From the NCBI GenBank assembly GCA_041394945.1, contig JAWKHH010000001.1:1488001-1552000 (forward strand): DNA of 64,000 bases, read 5' to 3'. Positions 42,573 through 51,744 of this stretch are shown piece after piece (within the stretch, counting starts at the first letter, position 1; every line of letters starts with the position of its first letter). The notes beneath the pieces are model-generated. The model ran no database searches. It was not told the origin of the DNA and saw nothing but the letters and a program-made list of their open reading frames with translations. The translations under genes were made by a program, and so were the position numbers. The stretch comes from Bryobacteraceae bacterium. GTDB lineage: Bacteria > Acidobacteriota > Terriglobia > Bryobacterales > Bryobacteraceae.

Positions 42573-43610
42573 TCAGGCGAGGGCGGCGAGATCGGAGACG
42601 AACGCGTCGAGGGCGATGTTCTTCTGGATGTTGCGGCGCACCAGGTGGACGAGTTCATCGGTGCGGCGTACGGCTTCGCGGAGCCACTCGAACGAAACGG
42701 CGTGGGCGACCTTTTCGAGCGCCTGCCGCTGGTCCGGGTTGCGCACGTCCCCGAAGCCTTCCTTGAGATGAAGCAGGTCCGCGAGGAGGAGGTAGAGGAC
42801 TTTCAGGTAGGGCTCGAGTTTTTCCGAGCGCGCCTGGGCGAGTTTTTCCGAGTGACGCGCCCAAGCGCCGAACGGGCTTTGCCCGGATGCGGATTCGAGC
42901 AGCGCCTGCATGGCTTCGCGGCGCTTGCGGTAGGCGGCGAGATCGAGCGAAGCCGCCTGGCCGGGGCATCCGGCGGCGAGAGCGACGCGGAGCGCGGGGT
43001 CGTCGAGTTTCCGCTCCCTGGCGAAGGCGTGCATCTCTTCATCGCCGAGCGCGCTGAGGCGGAGGATGATGGAGCGGGAGCGGATGGTGGGCAGAAGGTC
43101 GTAGGCGTTCTCAGCCGTGAGCATGAGGATCAGGTAGGGCGGCGGCTCCTCGAGGGTCTTCAGCAGCGAGTTGGCGGCCTGTTCGTTGGCGCGATCGATG
43201 CCATTGATGAGGAACACGCGGTGGCGGCCGGAGAGCGGCTGGAATTGAGCGCGGTCCTTGAGCAGGCGCATCTGCTGGATGGATATCTGCCGGAGCGGAC
43301 CGTCCGGGGCGAAGGTGACGAAGTCGGGATGGGTGGCGAGGAGGAACGGATCGTCGGCGCGTTTTTCGGGGGGCAGCTTTTCGCGCTCGGCGAGTGCGTC
43401 GATGTGATGGGGAAGGCTGAGGTCGTCCTGCTCGATGCGGTCCGCGCCCCCGATGAGGGCGGCGGCGAAGCGGCGGGCGAGGGTGGCCTTGCCAACACCT
43501 TCCGGGCCGTGGAGGAGGATGGTTTGCGGAATGCGGTCGCGGTCAAGCATCTGGCGGAGCGTGGCGGCGGCGGGGGCGTTTCCGAGGAAATCGGGGAATG
43601 CCTCAGGCAT
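42573..43610 (-). CDS. holB: DNA polymerase III delta-prime subunit (clamp-loader ATPase fold)
   Basis: 345 residues. The P-loop is HGPEGVGKAT, with the SRC-like segment IRSRSIILRLSALG and sensor segment ANSLLKTLEEPP. The C-terminal collar is helical. It is the delta-prime component of the clamp loader. The ATG at 43610 overlaps the tmk stop by 8 bp; tmk-holB is a common pairing. A zinc motif of the DnaX type is absent, as expected for delta-prime. Confidence 0.93.
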   Translation of the reverse strand: MPEAFPDFLGNAPAAATLRQMLDRDRIPQTILLHGPEGVGKATLARRFAAALIGGADRIEQDDLSLPHHIDALAEREKLPPEKRADDPFLLATHPDFVTFAPDGPLRQISIQQMRLLKDRAQFQPLSGRHRVFLINGIDRANEQAANSLLKTLEEPPPYLILMLTAENAYDLLPTIRSRSIILRLSALGDEEMHAFARERKLDDPALRVALAAGCPGQAASLDLAAYRKRREAMQALLESASGQSPFGAWARHSEKLAQARSEKLEPYLKVLYLLLADLLHLKEGFGDVRNPDQRQALEKVAHAVSFEWLREAVRRTDELVHLVRRNIQKNIALDAFVSDLAALA

Positions 43611-44250
43611 GGAGAAGGCTCCCGATGGCGGCCTCGGTGTGACGCCAGATTTCGGCATGAACGGAACCGGCGTCGCCGCGGGCGTCGATGACGCGAAAGC
43701 GATGCTCGTTTTCGGCGGCGATGCGGAGGTAGGCTTCGCGGACGCGTGTGTGGAAATCGAGGGACTGTTCTTCCATGCGGTCCTTGGCTTCCGGGGGGTT
43801 GCGGTTGCGGGCGCGGGCGAGGCCGGTTTCGAGATCGATGTCGAGATAGAAGGTGAGATCGGGCTGGAGCGAGCCGCAGGCGATTTCATGGAGACGGCGA
43901 ACGGTGTCGGCGCCGAGGCTGCGGCCGGCGCCCTGGTAGACGACGGTGGAGTCCGTGAAGCGGTCGCAGACGACGACGCGGCCGGCTTCGAGCGAGGGGA
44001 GGATCAGTTCGGCGACGTTCTGCGCGCGGCTGGCGAAGTAGAGGAGCATTTCCGCGGCGGGGGCGAGGGCGTGGTTTGCCGGGTCAAGCAGGATGCGGCG
44101 GATCTGGGCGCCGATGACGGTGCCGCCGGGTTCGGCGGTGCGGACGGGGTCCAGGCCGGCGTCGCGGAGACGGGTAAGCAACATTTCGATCTGCGTGGTC
44201 TTACCGCTGCCGTCCGTGCCTTCGAAGGTGATGAAGAGTCCGCGCGGCAT
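43603..44250 (-). CDS. tmk: Thymidylate kinase
   Basis: 215 residues phosphorylating dTMP to dTDP. The P-loop is FEGTDGSGKTTQ, the substrate-binding segment is CDRFTDSTVVYQGAGR, and PDLTFYLDIDLETGLARA follows. The LID segment is ARARNRNPPEAKDRMEEQ. Length and motifs are normal. It starts 1 bp after the uracil-DNA glycosylase gene ends and overlaps holB by 8 bp. Confidence 0.97.
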   Translation of the reverse strand: MPRGLFITFEGTDGSGKTTQIEMLLTRLRDAGLDPVRTAEPGGTVIGAQIRRILLDPANHALAPAAEMLLYFASRAQNVAELILPSLEAGRVVVCDRFTDSTVVYQGAGRSLGADTVRRLHEIACGSLQPDLTFYLDIDLETGLARARNRNPPEAKDRMEEQSLDFHTRVREAYLRIAAENEHRFRVIDARGDAGSVHAEIWRHTEAAIGSLLHA

Positions 44251-44251
44251 C

Positions 44252-45043
44252 TCAATCGTAGACGAAGTGGAGGACTTTCTTCAGATCCTCCCAGGCTTCG
44301 CGCTTGGCGTTCTGGTTGTACGGACGAAGCAGATACGAGGGGTGGTAAGTGACCATCACCGGGATGTCGCGCCAGCGCTGCCAGTTGCCGCGTAGCTTCA
44401 TGACACCGTCCTTGGTGCCGAGCAGGGCTTTGGCGGCGGTGGAGCCGAGGCAGCAGATGGCCTTGGGCTGGATGACGAGCAACTGGCGGAAGAGGAACTG
44501 GCCGCAGGTTTCCATTTCATCGGGCAGCGGCGTGCGGTTCTCCGGCGGGCGGCACTTGACGACGTTGCAGATGTAGACGTCGGCCCGGCGGATGGGGATG
44601 CCTTCTTTGGCCGCCGTGTTGTCGATCATCTGCGTGAGCAACTGGCCGGCGCGGCCGACGAAGGGGAGGCCTTGCGCGTCTTCGTCGGCGCCCGGACCCT
44701 CGCCAACGAAGACAAGACGGGACCCTTCGTTACCGGAGCCGAATACGATCTTGTTGCGGGCTTCGCAGAGGCGGCAGCGGCGGCAATCGCCGATGTCGTT
44801 GCGGATGGCGGCCATTGAGTCGCCTTCAGGAGCAAGCGGAGGGAGCGGCATGGAGTCCATGGCAGGGGTCGGCGGCGGCGCGGGATTCGCCGGCGCTGCT
44901 GCTGGAGCCGGAGGAGACGGTGGCTCGGCGTCGATCGCGGCGGCATGTGGCACGGATGCTGCGGCCACGGGGCGGAGCCAGACTTCGCGGAAACCGAGGT
45001 CGCGGTAAAACTCGAGGTACTGTTTGACGAGGTCGCGCGTCAC
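44252..45043 (-). CDS. Type-4-like uracil-DNA glycosylase with extended Pro/Ala N-terminus
   Basis: 263 residues. After an unusual 60-residue Ala/Pro-rich N-terminal extension, the core has CRRCRLCEARN (iron-sulfur ligands Cys90 and Cys93 among them), GEGPGADEDAQGLPFVGRAG (active-site loop), NVVKCRPPENRTP and MVTYHPSYLLR. This is the family 4 (UdgA) layout, which removes uracil from DNA. It overlaps coaBC by 4 bp (ATGA) and abuts tmk, so nucleotide quality control genes share the transcript. Confidence 0.93.
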   Translation of the reverse strand: MTRDLVKQYLEFYRDLGFREVWLRPVAAASVPHAAAIDAEPPSPPAPAAAPANPAPPPTPAMDSMPLPPLAPEGDSMAAIRNDIGDCRRCRLCEARNKIVFGSGNEGSRLVFVGEGPGADEDAQGLPFVGRAGQLLTQMIDNTAAKEGIPIRRADVYICNVVKCRPPENRTPLPDEMETCGQFLFRQLLVIQPKAICCLGSTAAKALLGTKDGVMKLRGNWQRWRDIPVMVTYHPSYLLRPYNQNAKREAWEDLKKVLHFVYD

Positions 45044-46272
45044 GCCTTCTCCCCGGCGGGCGCGGCGGCATGGAGCGAGAGGCGAATTTTCCCGACCTGA
45101 TCGAGAATCTGATCAGCAATCCGGCGTTTGGGCGCCTTGGCGAGATGCACCGGCTCGCCGGAACGCGGCACCAGAGTCACTTCGTTGTCGGCCGATTCGA
45201 ACCCGATGCCTTCCGTCGAAACGAGGTTGCCGACCACCATGTCGCAGTTTTTCGTTTCCATTTTTCGCCGCGCTTCCGAAACCATGTTCTGCGTTTCGGC
45301 GGCGAAGCCGACAAGGATCCGATCTTCTTTCAGGCGGCCGACTTCGGCGAGGATATCCGGCGTGGGCGAGAGTTCGAGCGAGAGCCGCATCGCGGTCTTC
45401 TTGATCTTCTGCCCGGGAACGTGTTCGAGGTGGTAGTCGGCGACGGCGGCGGATTTGATCACGATCGTCGCGGGCTCCAGGTTGTCGAGCACGGCTTGAC
45501 GCATTTCGACGGCGCTGCGTACCTTCACCAGCGTGACGCCGCGCGGCGAATCGATTGCGACGGGACCGGAAACGAGGATCACGTTCGCGCCGCGCGCGGC
45601 GGCTGCTTCGGCGAGCGCGTAACCCATGCGGCCGCTGGAGCGGTTGGAGATGTAGCGCACCGGATCGAGCGCTTCCTGCGTGGGGCCGGCGGTGATGAGA
45701 ACGGTCTCGCCCTCGAGATCGCGGCGCGGGTTGCCGGCGGCGAGCACCGCCCCGACGATGGCTTCGGGCTCGGCCAGCCGGCCAGGACCCACCATGCCGC
45801 AAGCAAGCGGACCGTCATCGGGCGGAACGACAACATGCCCGCGGGCGGCGAGCGTTTCGACATTCCGGCGCGTGGCCTCATGATTCCACATGTTGGCGTT
45901 CATCGCGGGCGCGACCACGACCGGGCCGGTAAATGCGAGATACATCGTGGTGAGGAAGTCGCCGGCGAGGCCATGCGCGAGGCGCGCGATCAGATCGGCT
46001 GTGGCAGGGGCGACGACGAGAACGTCGTTCTCCTGGGCGACGCGGATATGCTCCACGGAACTGGCGACGATGTCTTCCGGCGAGGCGTCGTCAAACAAGC
46101 CGGTGATGACTTTGCGCCCGGTAAGCGCGGCTAGAGTGAGCGGTGCGATGAAGCGGGTGGCGGCGGCGGTCATCACCACCTGAACGGTGCAGCCGCGCTC
46201 GGCGAGCAGGCGAGCGAGTTCGGCGCACTTGTAGGCCGCGATTCCTCCGCCGACGCCGAGGACAACGCGCAT
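45040..46272 (-). CDS. coaBC: Phosphopantothenoylcysteine decarboxylase/phosphopantothenate-cysteine ligase
   Basis: 410 residues. The N-terminal flavoprotein CoaC (about 1-190) has VGGGIAAYKCAELARLL, PAMNANMW and CGMVGPGRLAEPE. The C-terminal CoaB (about 190-400) has VLITAGPTQEALDPVRYISN, RSSGRMGYALAEA, a lysine-rich loop KIKKT and GFAAET. It makes 4'-phosphopantetheine for coenzyme A. rpoZ lies 6 bp upstream, the usual neighbour. Confidence 0.97.
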   Translation of the reverse strand: MRVVLGVGGGIAAYKCAELARLLAERGCTVQVVMTAAATRFIAPLTLAALTGRKVITGLFDDASPEDIVASSVEHIRVAQENDVLVVAPATADLIARLAHGLAGDFLTTMYLAFTGPVVVAPAMNANMWNHEATRRNVETLAARGHVVVPPDDGPLACGMVGPGRLAEPEAIVGAVLAAGNPRRDLEGETVLITAGPTQEALDPVRYISNRSSGRMGYALAEAAAARGANVILVSGPVAIDSPRGVTLVKVRSAVEMRQAVLDNLEPATIVIKSAAVADYHLEHVPGQKIKKTAMRLSLELSPTPDILAEVGRLKEDRILVGFAAETQNMVSEARRKMETKNCDMVVGNLVSTEGIGFESADNEVTLVPRSGEPVHLAKAPKRRIADQILDQVGKIRLSLHAAAPAGEKA

Positions 46273-46278
46273 CGGCGC

Positions 46279-46530
46279 TTACTCGGACTGGGCGAGTTCG
46301 GCCAGGGCGGCTTCTTCGGCGCGCGTCGGATCGTCGTAGCTGATCAACCCGCGGCGCACCTCTTCCATCGAGGTGACGGTGGGTTTGCGCGAGGTGGTGG
46401 GCAGGTAGGACCGGCCACCGCTCTGCAATTGCCGGGCGCGCTTGGCGGCGACGATGATGAAGCGGTAGGTGCTCAGTTCCGGATCGTCCGGGATGGCGTA
46501 GTTGAGATTACGAATGATCGTGTCGCTCAT
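46279..46530 (-). CDS. rpoZ: RNA polymerase omega subunit
   Basis: 83 residues. The conserved helix YRFIIVAAKRARQLQSGG binds the beta-prime C-terminus, and the C-terminus SYDDPTRAEEAALAELAQSE is acidic. The gmk-rpoZ-coaBC order is standard. Its start overlaps the gmk stop by 4 bp. Omega supports polymerase assembly and, in some bacteria, ppGpp sensing. Confidence 0.92.
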   Translation of the reverse strand: MSDTIIRNLNYAIPDDPELSTYRFIIVAAKRARQLQSGGRSYLPTTSRKPTVTSMEEVRRGLISYDDPTRAEEAALAELAQSE

Positions 46531-47183
46531 TGATCTTCCTTTGCGGCTCGGGCTACCGGGGCGGCTGCCGCCAGATCCGCGCCGAAGCTTGCGAGAATCG
46601 GCCGGATGCGTTCCTCATTGCGAATCCGGCGGTGGCGTTCGGCTTGGACAATCGCCGCCAAGCGCTCCGCCGACTCTTCCAGATCCTGGTTTACCAGCAC
46701 GTAATCGTACCGGCTGTAATTCTGAATCTCCGCGGCCGCTCCGCGCAAACGGCGTTCGATCACATCCTCGGCATCCTCGGAACGGGCACGAAGGCGCTGC
46801 TCCAGGACGTCACGCGATGGCGGGAGAATAAAGATCGAAACCGCGTCAGGATACCGCTCCTTCAATTGTCGCGCACCCTGAACGTCGATGTCCAACAAAA
46901 GATCCTTGCCGGCGGCCGCTGCCTCATCCAGGTAGTGGCGGTGCGTACCGTAGTAGTTCTCGAACACCTTGGCCCACTCCAGGAATTCGTCGCGAGCCAG
47001 GCGCGATTCAAACTCCTCGCGCGAGATGTAGTGATAGCTTTCGCCGGGCTGCTCCCTGCCGCGAGGGGGACGCGTGGTGTAGGAGATCGAAAACACAATC
47101 CGCGGATCCTGTTGCAGGAGGCGGTTCACTAGCGTCGACTTGCCGGAGCCGGAAGGTGCGGAAACGATGAAGATGGCGGTCAT
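46527..47183 (-). CDS. gmk: Guanylate kinase
   Basis: 218 residues converting GMP to GDP. It starts MTAIFIVSAPSGSGKST with the P-loop. The GMP-binding segments SYTTRPPRGREQPGESYHYISREEF and GKDLLLDIDVQGARQLKE are typical, together with a ASRDVLEQRLRARSEDAED-type lid. The C-terminal 20 residues beyond AAIVQAERHRR are an Ala-rich extension. It lies 17 bp after yicC and overlaps rpoZ. Confidence 0.97.
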   Translation of the reverse strand: MTAIFIVSAPSGSGKSTLVNRLLQQDPRIVFSISYTTRPPRGREQPGESYHYISREEFESRLARDEFLEWAKVFENYYGTHRHYLDEAAAAGKDLLLDIDVQGARQLKERYPDAVSIFILPPSRDVLEQRLRARSEDAEDVIERRLRGAAAEIQNYSRYDYVLVNQDLEESAERLAAIVQAERHRRIRNEERIRPILASFGADLAAAAPVARAAKEDQ

Positions 47184-47200
47184 TCGGGGAGTGGGGGCGG

Positions 47201-48124
47201 CTACTCCAGATTGAGCGATTGCTCGCGGATTTTCTCGACTTCCGATTTTACCGCCAGCGCGAGTTCGGAGAGCCGCCGGCCTGGCTCGCCGGCGGAGTTG
47301 GACTTGGAAAGGATGGTGTTGGCCTCGCGCTGCATCTCCTGGGCCAGGAACTCGATCTTCTTGCCGGTTTCGCCGCCCTCGGCGATCAACTCGGCAAGAC
47401 GGCCGGCATGGATGAGGAGCCGGGCGGTCTCTTCGCTGACGTCGCTGCGGTCGGCGAGGATCGCGGCTTCCTGGGCGAGGCGGGCCGGGTCGAGGTTGGC
47501 GCCGGAGAGGAGTTCGGCGAGGCGCTCTTCGAGCCTCGTCCGCAATACGGCGGTGATGGACGCGCGGATCCGCTCCATCTCGGCGGCGGCGTTGTCGATG
47601 GCGGCGCAGTGGCGTTCCAGCACGGCGGCCGTGTGCGCCCCTTCGCGCGCGCGTTCCCTATTGAGCGTCTCGATGGCCTCGCGCGCAAGAGCCAGCAACG
47701 CCGCTTCGAAGCCCTCTCCGGGTTCCTGCGAGCCGGGGTCACCGAGCATTCCGGGGATGCGGAGCGCCACGTTGAGATCGGGTTCGCCGGAAATGCCGTA
47801 GTCTTCGCCTGCGGAGCGGAACGCAGACAGCCAGGCTTCGAGCATCGGGCGATTGAGCGCGGCCGGGGTATCGGCGGCGCCGCGCTCGATATGCACCCGG
47901 ATATCGATGTGGCCGCGATGCAGCGTTTCGGCGAGCAGCCGGCGGAGCGCGGGCTCGAAGGGATCGAGTTCAGCGGGGAGGTGGAAATGAAGGTCCAGCG
48001 CGCGGTGGTTGACGGCCCGCAAGCTGAAAGTGATTTCGCAGGCGGACGAAGAGCCCTCGGCGAGGCGCTTCTTCAGGCGGGCAAAGCCGGTCATGCTGCG
48101 GATGGGTTTCTTCGGCGCGGGCAT
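47201..48124 (-). CDS. YicC/YloC family endoribonuclease
   Basis: 307 residues with the N-terminal MTGFARLKK and SLRAVNHRALDLHFHLP motifs, and the C-terminal ETGKKIEFLAQEMQREANTILSKS motif. These define the YicC family, shown in E. coli and B. subtilis to be endoribonucleases acting on small RNAs or mRNA. It precedes gmk, its usual partner. The ATG at 48124 is the start, 7 bp after the ABC transporter gene. Confidence 0.95.
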   Translation of the reverse strand: MPAPKKPIRSMTGFARLKKRLAEGSSSACEITFSLRAVNHRALDLHFHLPAELDPFEPALRRLLAETLHRGHIDIRVHIERGAADTPAALNRPMLEAWLSAFRSAGEDYGISGEPDLNVALRIPGMLGDPGSQEPGEGFEAALLALAREAIETLNRERAREGAHTAAVLERHCAAIDNAAAEMERIRASITAVLRTRLEERLAELLSGANLDPARLAQEAAILADRSDVSEETARLLIHAGRLAELIAEGGETGKKIEFLAQEMQREANTILSKSNSAGEPGRRLSELALAVKSEVEKIREQSLNLE

Positions 48125-48131
48125 GTGGAAG

Positions 48132-49943
48132 TTAGTCGGCCTCTAGAAACTGTAGCTCATGGAGACGTTGATAGAGGCCCCCTTCACGAACCAGATCCTC
48201 GTGGGCGCCCCACTCGCGGATGCGGCCGGCTTCGACGACGGCGATGCGGTCCGCGCGGCGGATGGTGGAGAGGCGGTGGGCGATCACGAAGACGGTGCGT
48301 CCCGACATCAGGTTGCCGAGCGCCTTCTGAACAAGACGTTCGGACTCCGTATCGAGATGGGACGTGGCTTCGTCCAGGACAAGGATAGGCGCGTTCTTCA
48401 AAAGCGCGCGGGCGATGGCGAGGCGCTGGCGCTGCCCGCCGCTGAGACGCACGCCGCGTTCACCGATGACGGTGCTGTAGCCATCCGGAAGCGCCTGGAT
48501 GAACTCGTCGGCGAGCGCGTTGCGGGCCGCGGTGCGCACCTCTTCATCGGTTGCCTCGCGACGCCCGTAGCGGATGTTGCTGGCCACCGTTTCGTTGAAC
48601 AGGAACGTATCCTGGGCGACGGCGGCGATATGGCCGCGGAGGCTCGCCAGCGTGTAGTCGCGGATGTCGCGGCCGTCGATGAGGATCGCGCCGCTGTCGA
48701 CATCGTAGAACCGGGCAAGCAGCGCGGCGATGGTGGACTTCCCCGCCCCGCTGGGCCCGACGAGCGCCACCAGTTGACCAGCCGCGACCTCGAGTTCGAC
48801 GCCCGTGAGCGCAAAGCCGTCCGGAGGCGCGTTCGGGTACCGGAACCCGACGCGTTCGAACCGGATCGAATGGCGAAAGCCGCGCAGTTCGACCGCGCCG
48901 TCGCGGTCCTGCACGGATTCGTCGCGGTCCAGATACTCGAACACCTTTTGCGACGCGCCCAGCGCCTGCTGGAAGATGTTGTGGATTCCGGTGAGCCGCT
49001 TGACGGGCTCGTACAGCATCAGCAGCGCCACAAGAAAGCTGGTGAACTCGCCGGTGGTCATGTCGCCGGCCTTAATCTGGTTGCGCGCGTAGGTGAGCAG
49101 CGCGACGATGGTCACCGCGCCGAAGAATTCAATCAGCGGAGAGGCAAGCGCCTGCTGCGCCACATAGCGCAAGTTGCTCCGCATCAGCCGGCCCTGCGCC
49201 TGCGCGAACCGCAGGGACTCGTGATCTTCGGCGACGAACGACTTCACGATCGCGTGGCCGCTGAGCGTCTCCTGGAGAATCTGGTTGAGCTCGGCGGCGT
49301 CGTCCTGGGCGCGCCGGGTGGTGCGGCGGATCTTGCGGCCGATGCGCGCCGTCGGGATCAGCACGAACGGCAGCAGCGTCAGGCTCACCAGCGCCAGCTT
49401 CCAATCGGTCTGCAGCACCACGTAGAGCAGCCCCAGCGCGGAGAAGGTCTGCCGGAGCCAATCGGCCATCATGTGGGAGACCGCTACCTGGATCTTTTCG
49501 ATGTCGTTCATGATCGACGACATCAGCCGGCCGGTGGAGTTCTGCTCATAGAAAGACGCGTCCTGCCGGAGAAGGCGGGTGAAGATCGCCTGGCGAAGAT
49601 CCGTGATGGCGGCATAGCCGACGCGGTTGACGAGATAGTTGCCCGCGTACTCGGTGAGGCCCTTGATGACGAAGACGCCGAGGATGCCGGCGGCCACCAT
49701 CGTCCATACGTTATGGATGGCGTCCGGCATCAGGTGGTGCAGGTAGAGTTTGCGGCCGAGGAATTCGCCGAGCAGCACCGGCGCTTCGGGCGAGGAAGGA
49801 TCGAGGACGCGATCGAAAACCGGGCGGATCAGTAGCGCGATCAACGCGTGCGCAAGGCCGGCGACGGCCATCAGCACCACCGAAGCGGCCAGCCCGCCCC
49901 AGTAGGGCCGGGTGTAAGAGAGCAGACGGCGGAGTTCGCTCAT
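48132..49943 (-). CDS. ABC exporter, MsbA-like lipid flippase family
   Basis: 603 residues: six-helix membrane domain (about 1-320) fused to an ATPase. Walker A is GPSGAGKST, Q-loop VAQDTF, signature LSGGQRQRLAIARALL, Walker B ILVLDEATSHLD and H-loop IAHRL. The family includes MsbA-type lipid A exporters and drug exporters. The adjacent GT9 heptosyltransferase-like gene, overlapping by 4 bp, favours a lipopolysaccharide role. The ATG 49943 is used. Confidence 0.93.
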   Translation of the reverse strand: MSELRRLLSYTRPYWGGLAASVVLMAVAGLAHALIALLIRPVFDRVLDPSSPEAPVLLGEFLGRKLYLHHLMPDAIHNVWTMVAAGILGVFVIKGLTEYAGNYLVNRVGYAAITDLRQAIFTRLLRQDASFYEQNSTGRLMSSIMNDIEKIQVAVSHMMADWLRQTFSALGLLYVVLQTDWKLALVSLTLLPFVLIPTARIGRKIRRTTRRAQDDAAELNQILQETLSGHAIVKSFVAEDHESLRFAQAQGRLMRSNLRYVAQQALASPLIEFFGAVTIVALLTYARNQIKAGDMTTGEFTSFLVALLMLYEPVKRLTGIHNIFQQALGASQKVFEYLDRDESVQDRDGAVELRGFRHSIRFERVGFRYPNAPPDGFALTGVELEVAAGQLVALVGPSGAGKSTIAALLARFYDVDSGAILIDGRDIRDYTLASLRGHIAAVAQDTFLFNETVASNIRYGRREATDEEVRTAARNALADEFIQALPDGYSTVIGERGVRLSGGQRQRLAIARALLKNAPILVLDEATSHLDTESERLVQKALGNLMSGRTVFVIAHRLSTIRRADRIAVVEAGRIREWGAHEDLVREGGLYQRLHELQFLEAD

Positions 49944-50860
49944 GGCGCCGCCTTCCCCGCCTGAACCAGAAGCTTTTCCGCGGCAGCGAACACGCGCGCG
50001 ACAGGCACTTCGGCGAGGCCGCGGCCGGCATCGATCACTTCGGAAGGCGCGCGCCACGGGCGCCAGATGCGCGCGTCCGAGTTGCCGAAGAGGACCACGA
50101 GCGGAACGCCGAACGCCGCGGCCATATGCGCCGGTCCACTATCGTTGCCCACGAAGAGGCTCGCGCCGGCAAGGAGGTTCTTCACCTCGGCGAGCGGCGC
50201 CCCCTGCTCGCGCCGGAATCGCCCGAACGGCGAAAGATCGTCCGATCGCGCACCGATAAAGACGGGCTCGATGCCGGCGTCGCCAAATTGCGACGCCACC
50301 GCGGCGAAGCGATCCGCGGGCCAAGCCTTCGCCGCTTCCGAGGCGAACGGATGAATCACGGCGTAAGGCGCCCCTGCACGGGGACCGGCGGCATGGAGCT
50401 GAGCGCGGGGAATCCCGGCGCGCGGCACGCCGAGGAAAAACATCGCCGAGGCGACGTGCTCGGCCGTATGCACCACGCGATCCTCGCCGAGTATCTCCTG
50501 CGCGCGGGGGATGCGGACGTTGTAGAGCGTCGCGTTGCGGAAGTGCCCGAAGCCGGCGCGCCATCGCGCGGCGGAGGCGGCCGTGATCACCGCGCTGCGC
50601 GTGCCGCCATGCAGGTTGATCGTCAACGCCGGCCGCCACAGGGCGGCAGCGGTGGGCGAGGGTGGGTGCAGCGCGGCGAGATCCGGGTTGCCTTCGAAAA
50701 CGCCACGGAAGCGGTCTTCCACGACAACGCCAATCTCCAGATCCGCCCGGTGCTGCCTCAGAAGGCGAATGGCGGGAGTGGTGAGAACGCAATCGCCCAG
50801 CGATCGCAGGCGGACGATCAGCACGCGCGAGCCGGGCGGGATCGAGTCAAGCACCGGCAC
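49940..50860 (-). CDS. Glycosyltransferase family 9 (heptosyltransferase-like)
   Basis: 306 residues with GT-B fold. The start SRVLIVRLRSLGDCVLTTPAIRLLR binds the acceptor; the donor side has AVIHPFASEAAKAWPADRF and VGNDSGPAHMAAAFGVP. It transfers ADP-heptose or a related sugar to lipopolysaccharide core, most likely. The start is GTG at 50860, 6 bp after the Trm112-like gene. It overlaps the ABC gene by 4 bp. Confidence 0.92.
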   Translation of the reverse strand: MPVLDSIPPGSRVLIVRLRSLGDCVLTTPAIRLLRQHRADLEIGVVVEDRFRGVFEGNPDLAALHPPSPTAAALWRPALTINLHGGTRSAVITAASAARWRAGFGHFRNATLYNVRIPRAQEILGEDRVVHTAEHVASAMFFLGVPRAGIPRAQLHAAGPRAGAPYAVIHPFASEAAKAWPADRFAAVASQFGDAGIEPVFIGARSDDLSPFGRFRREQGAPLAEVKNLLAGASLFVGNDSGPAHMAAAFGVPLVVLFGNSDARIWRPWRAPSEVIDAGRGLAEVPVARVFAAAEKLLVQAGKAAP

Positions 50861-50866
50861 CGGCGG

Positions 50867-51034
50867 CTATTCTTTTCGCGCTTCATCCACCAGCATGACG
50901 GGGATGTCGTCGCGGATGGGATAGACGAGGCGGCAGGCCGGGCAACGAAGGCCGTTGTCGTCCTGCAGCAATTCCACCGGGGTCTTGCACACCGGGCACA
51001 CCAGAATTTCGAGAAGCTCTTTGCTCACGGCCAT
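50867..51034 (-). CDS. Trm112-like small zinc protein
   Basis: A 55-residue protein, MAVSKELLEILVCPVCKTP at the start, with two CxxC pairs (Cys13/Cys16 and Cys31/Cys34) and ending YPIRDDIPVMLVDEARKE. This is the Trm112p/DUF343 pattern, known in bacteria as YcaR-like. In eukaryotes and archaea Trm112 activates methyltransferases; the bacterial role is unclear, though it often lies beside lipid A genes. Here it precedes the GT9 and ABC exporter genes, matching that habit. Confidence 0.88.
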   Translation of the reverse strand: MAVSKELLEILVCPVCKTPVELLQDDNGLRCPACRLVYPIRDDIPVMLVDEARKE

Positions 51035-51069
51035 GCGGTGTACGGGTTTCCTTTCTACTGAGCTCTACT

Positions 51070-51732
51070 CTACGGGGCTCCGAGCTCCGCCCTTGCCTTC
51101 GCGATCGCTTTGCAGTAATCGACGGCCAGCGCCTGGATCTTGTCGAAAGCGCCTTCCTTGATCAGTTGCGCGTTCACCAGTTCTCCGCCTACCGCCACCG
51201 CGCTCGCGCCGGCCTTGAGAAACTCCCCGGCCGTTTCGAGATTCACGCCGCCGGTGGGGATCATCTCGATTTGCGGGAACGGCCCCTTCAGAGCCTTGAT
51301 GTACTTCGGCCCGCCGACATTGCCGCACGGGAATACCTTCACGAAATCGGCGCCGGCGTCCCATGCGGTCTGCACTTCGGTGGGCGTGAGCGCGCCCGGG
51401 CAGATCACCTTCGAGTAGCGCCGCGCCATGGCGATGGTGGCTACGTTGAGCGAAGGCGTGACGAAAAACTCCGCTCCGGCCAGCATGCAGATGCGCGCCG
51501 TTTCCGGATCGAGCACCGTGCCGGCGCCGAGGACGATCCGGTCGCCAAACTTGTCGGCGACCTTCTCGAGCGCGCGGACCGCGCCGGGCACGGTCATGGT
51601 GATTTCGGCGGCGCGAATGCCGCCCTCGTAAATCGCCTCGATGGCGCGGACGGCGCTATCGGCCGAGGCCGTGCGAACAACAGGCACGATCCCGATTTCG
51701 AGCATCGAGGCGATGGTCTTCTGTTTCGACAT
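51070..51732 (-). CDS. eda: KDPG/KHG aldolase
   Basis: 220 residues. It cleaves 2-keto-3-deoxy-6-phosphogluconate to pyruvate and glyceraldehyde phosphate. The Schiff-base Lys is in ADFVKVFPC, the catalytic Glu in AAEITMTVPGA, and IPTGGVNLETAGEFLKAGA forms the phosphate site. The length is normal. It sits 12 bp after the aldolase gene lacD, so two aldolases are co-transcribed. No edd dehydratase is nearby. Confidence 0.94.
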   Translation of the reverse strand: MSKQKTIASMLEIGIVPVVRTASADSAVRAIEAIYEGGIRAAEITMTVPGAVRALEKVADKFGDRIVLGAGTVLDPETARICMLAGAEFFVTPSLNVATIAMARRYSKVICPGALTPTEVQTAWDAGADFVKVFPCGNVGGPKYIKALKGPFPQIEMIPTGGVNLETAGEFLKAGASAVAVGGELVNAQLIKEGAFDKIQALAVDYCKAIAKARAELGAP

Positions 51733-51744
51733 GTGGGTGATGGC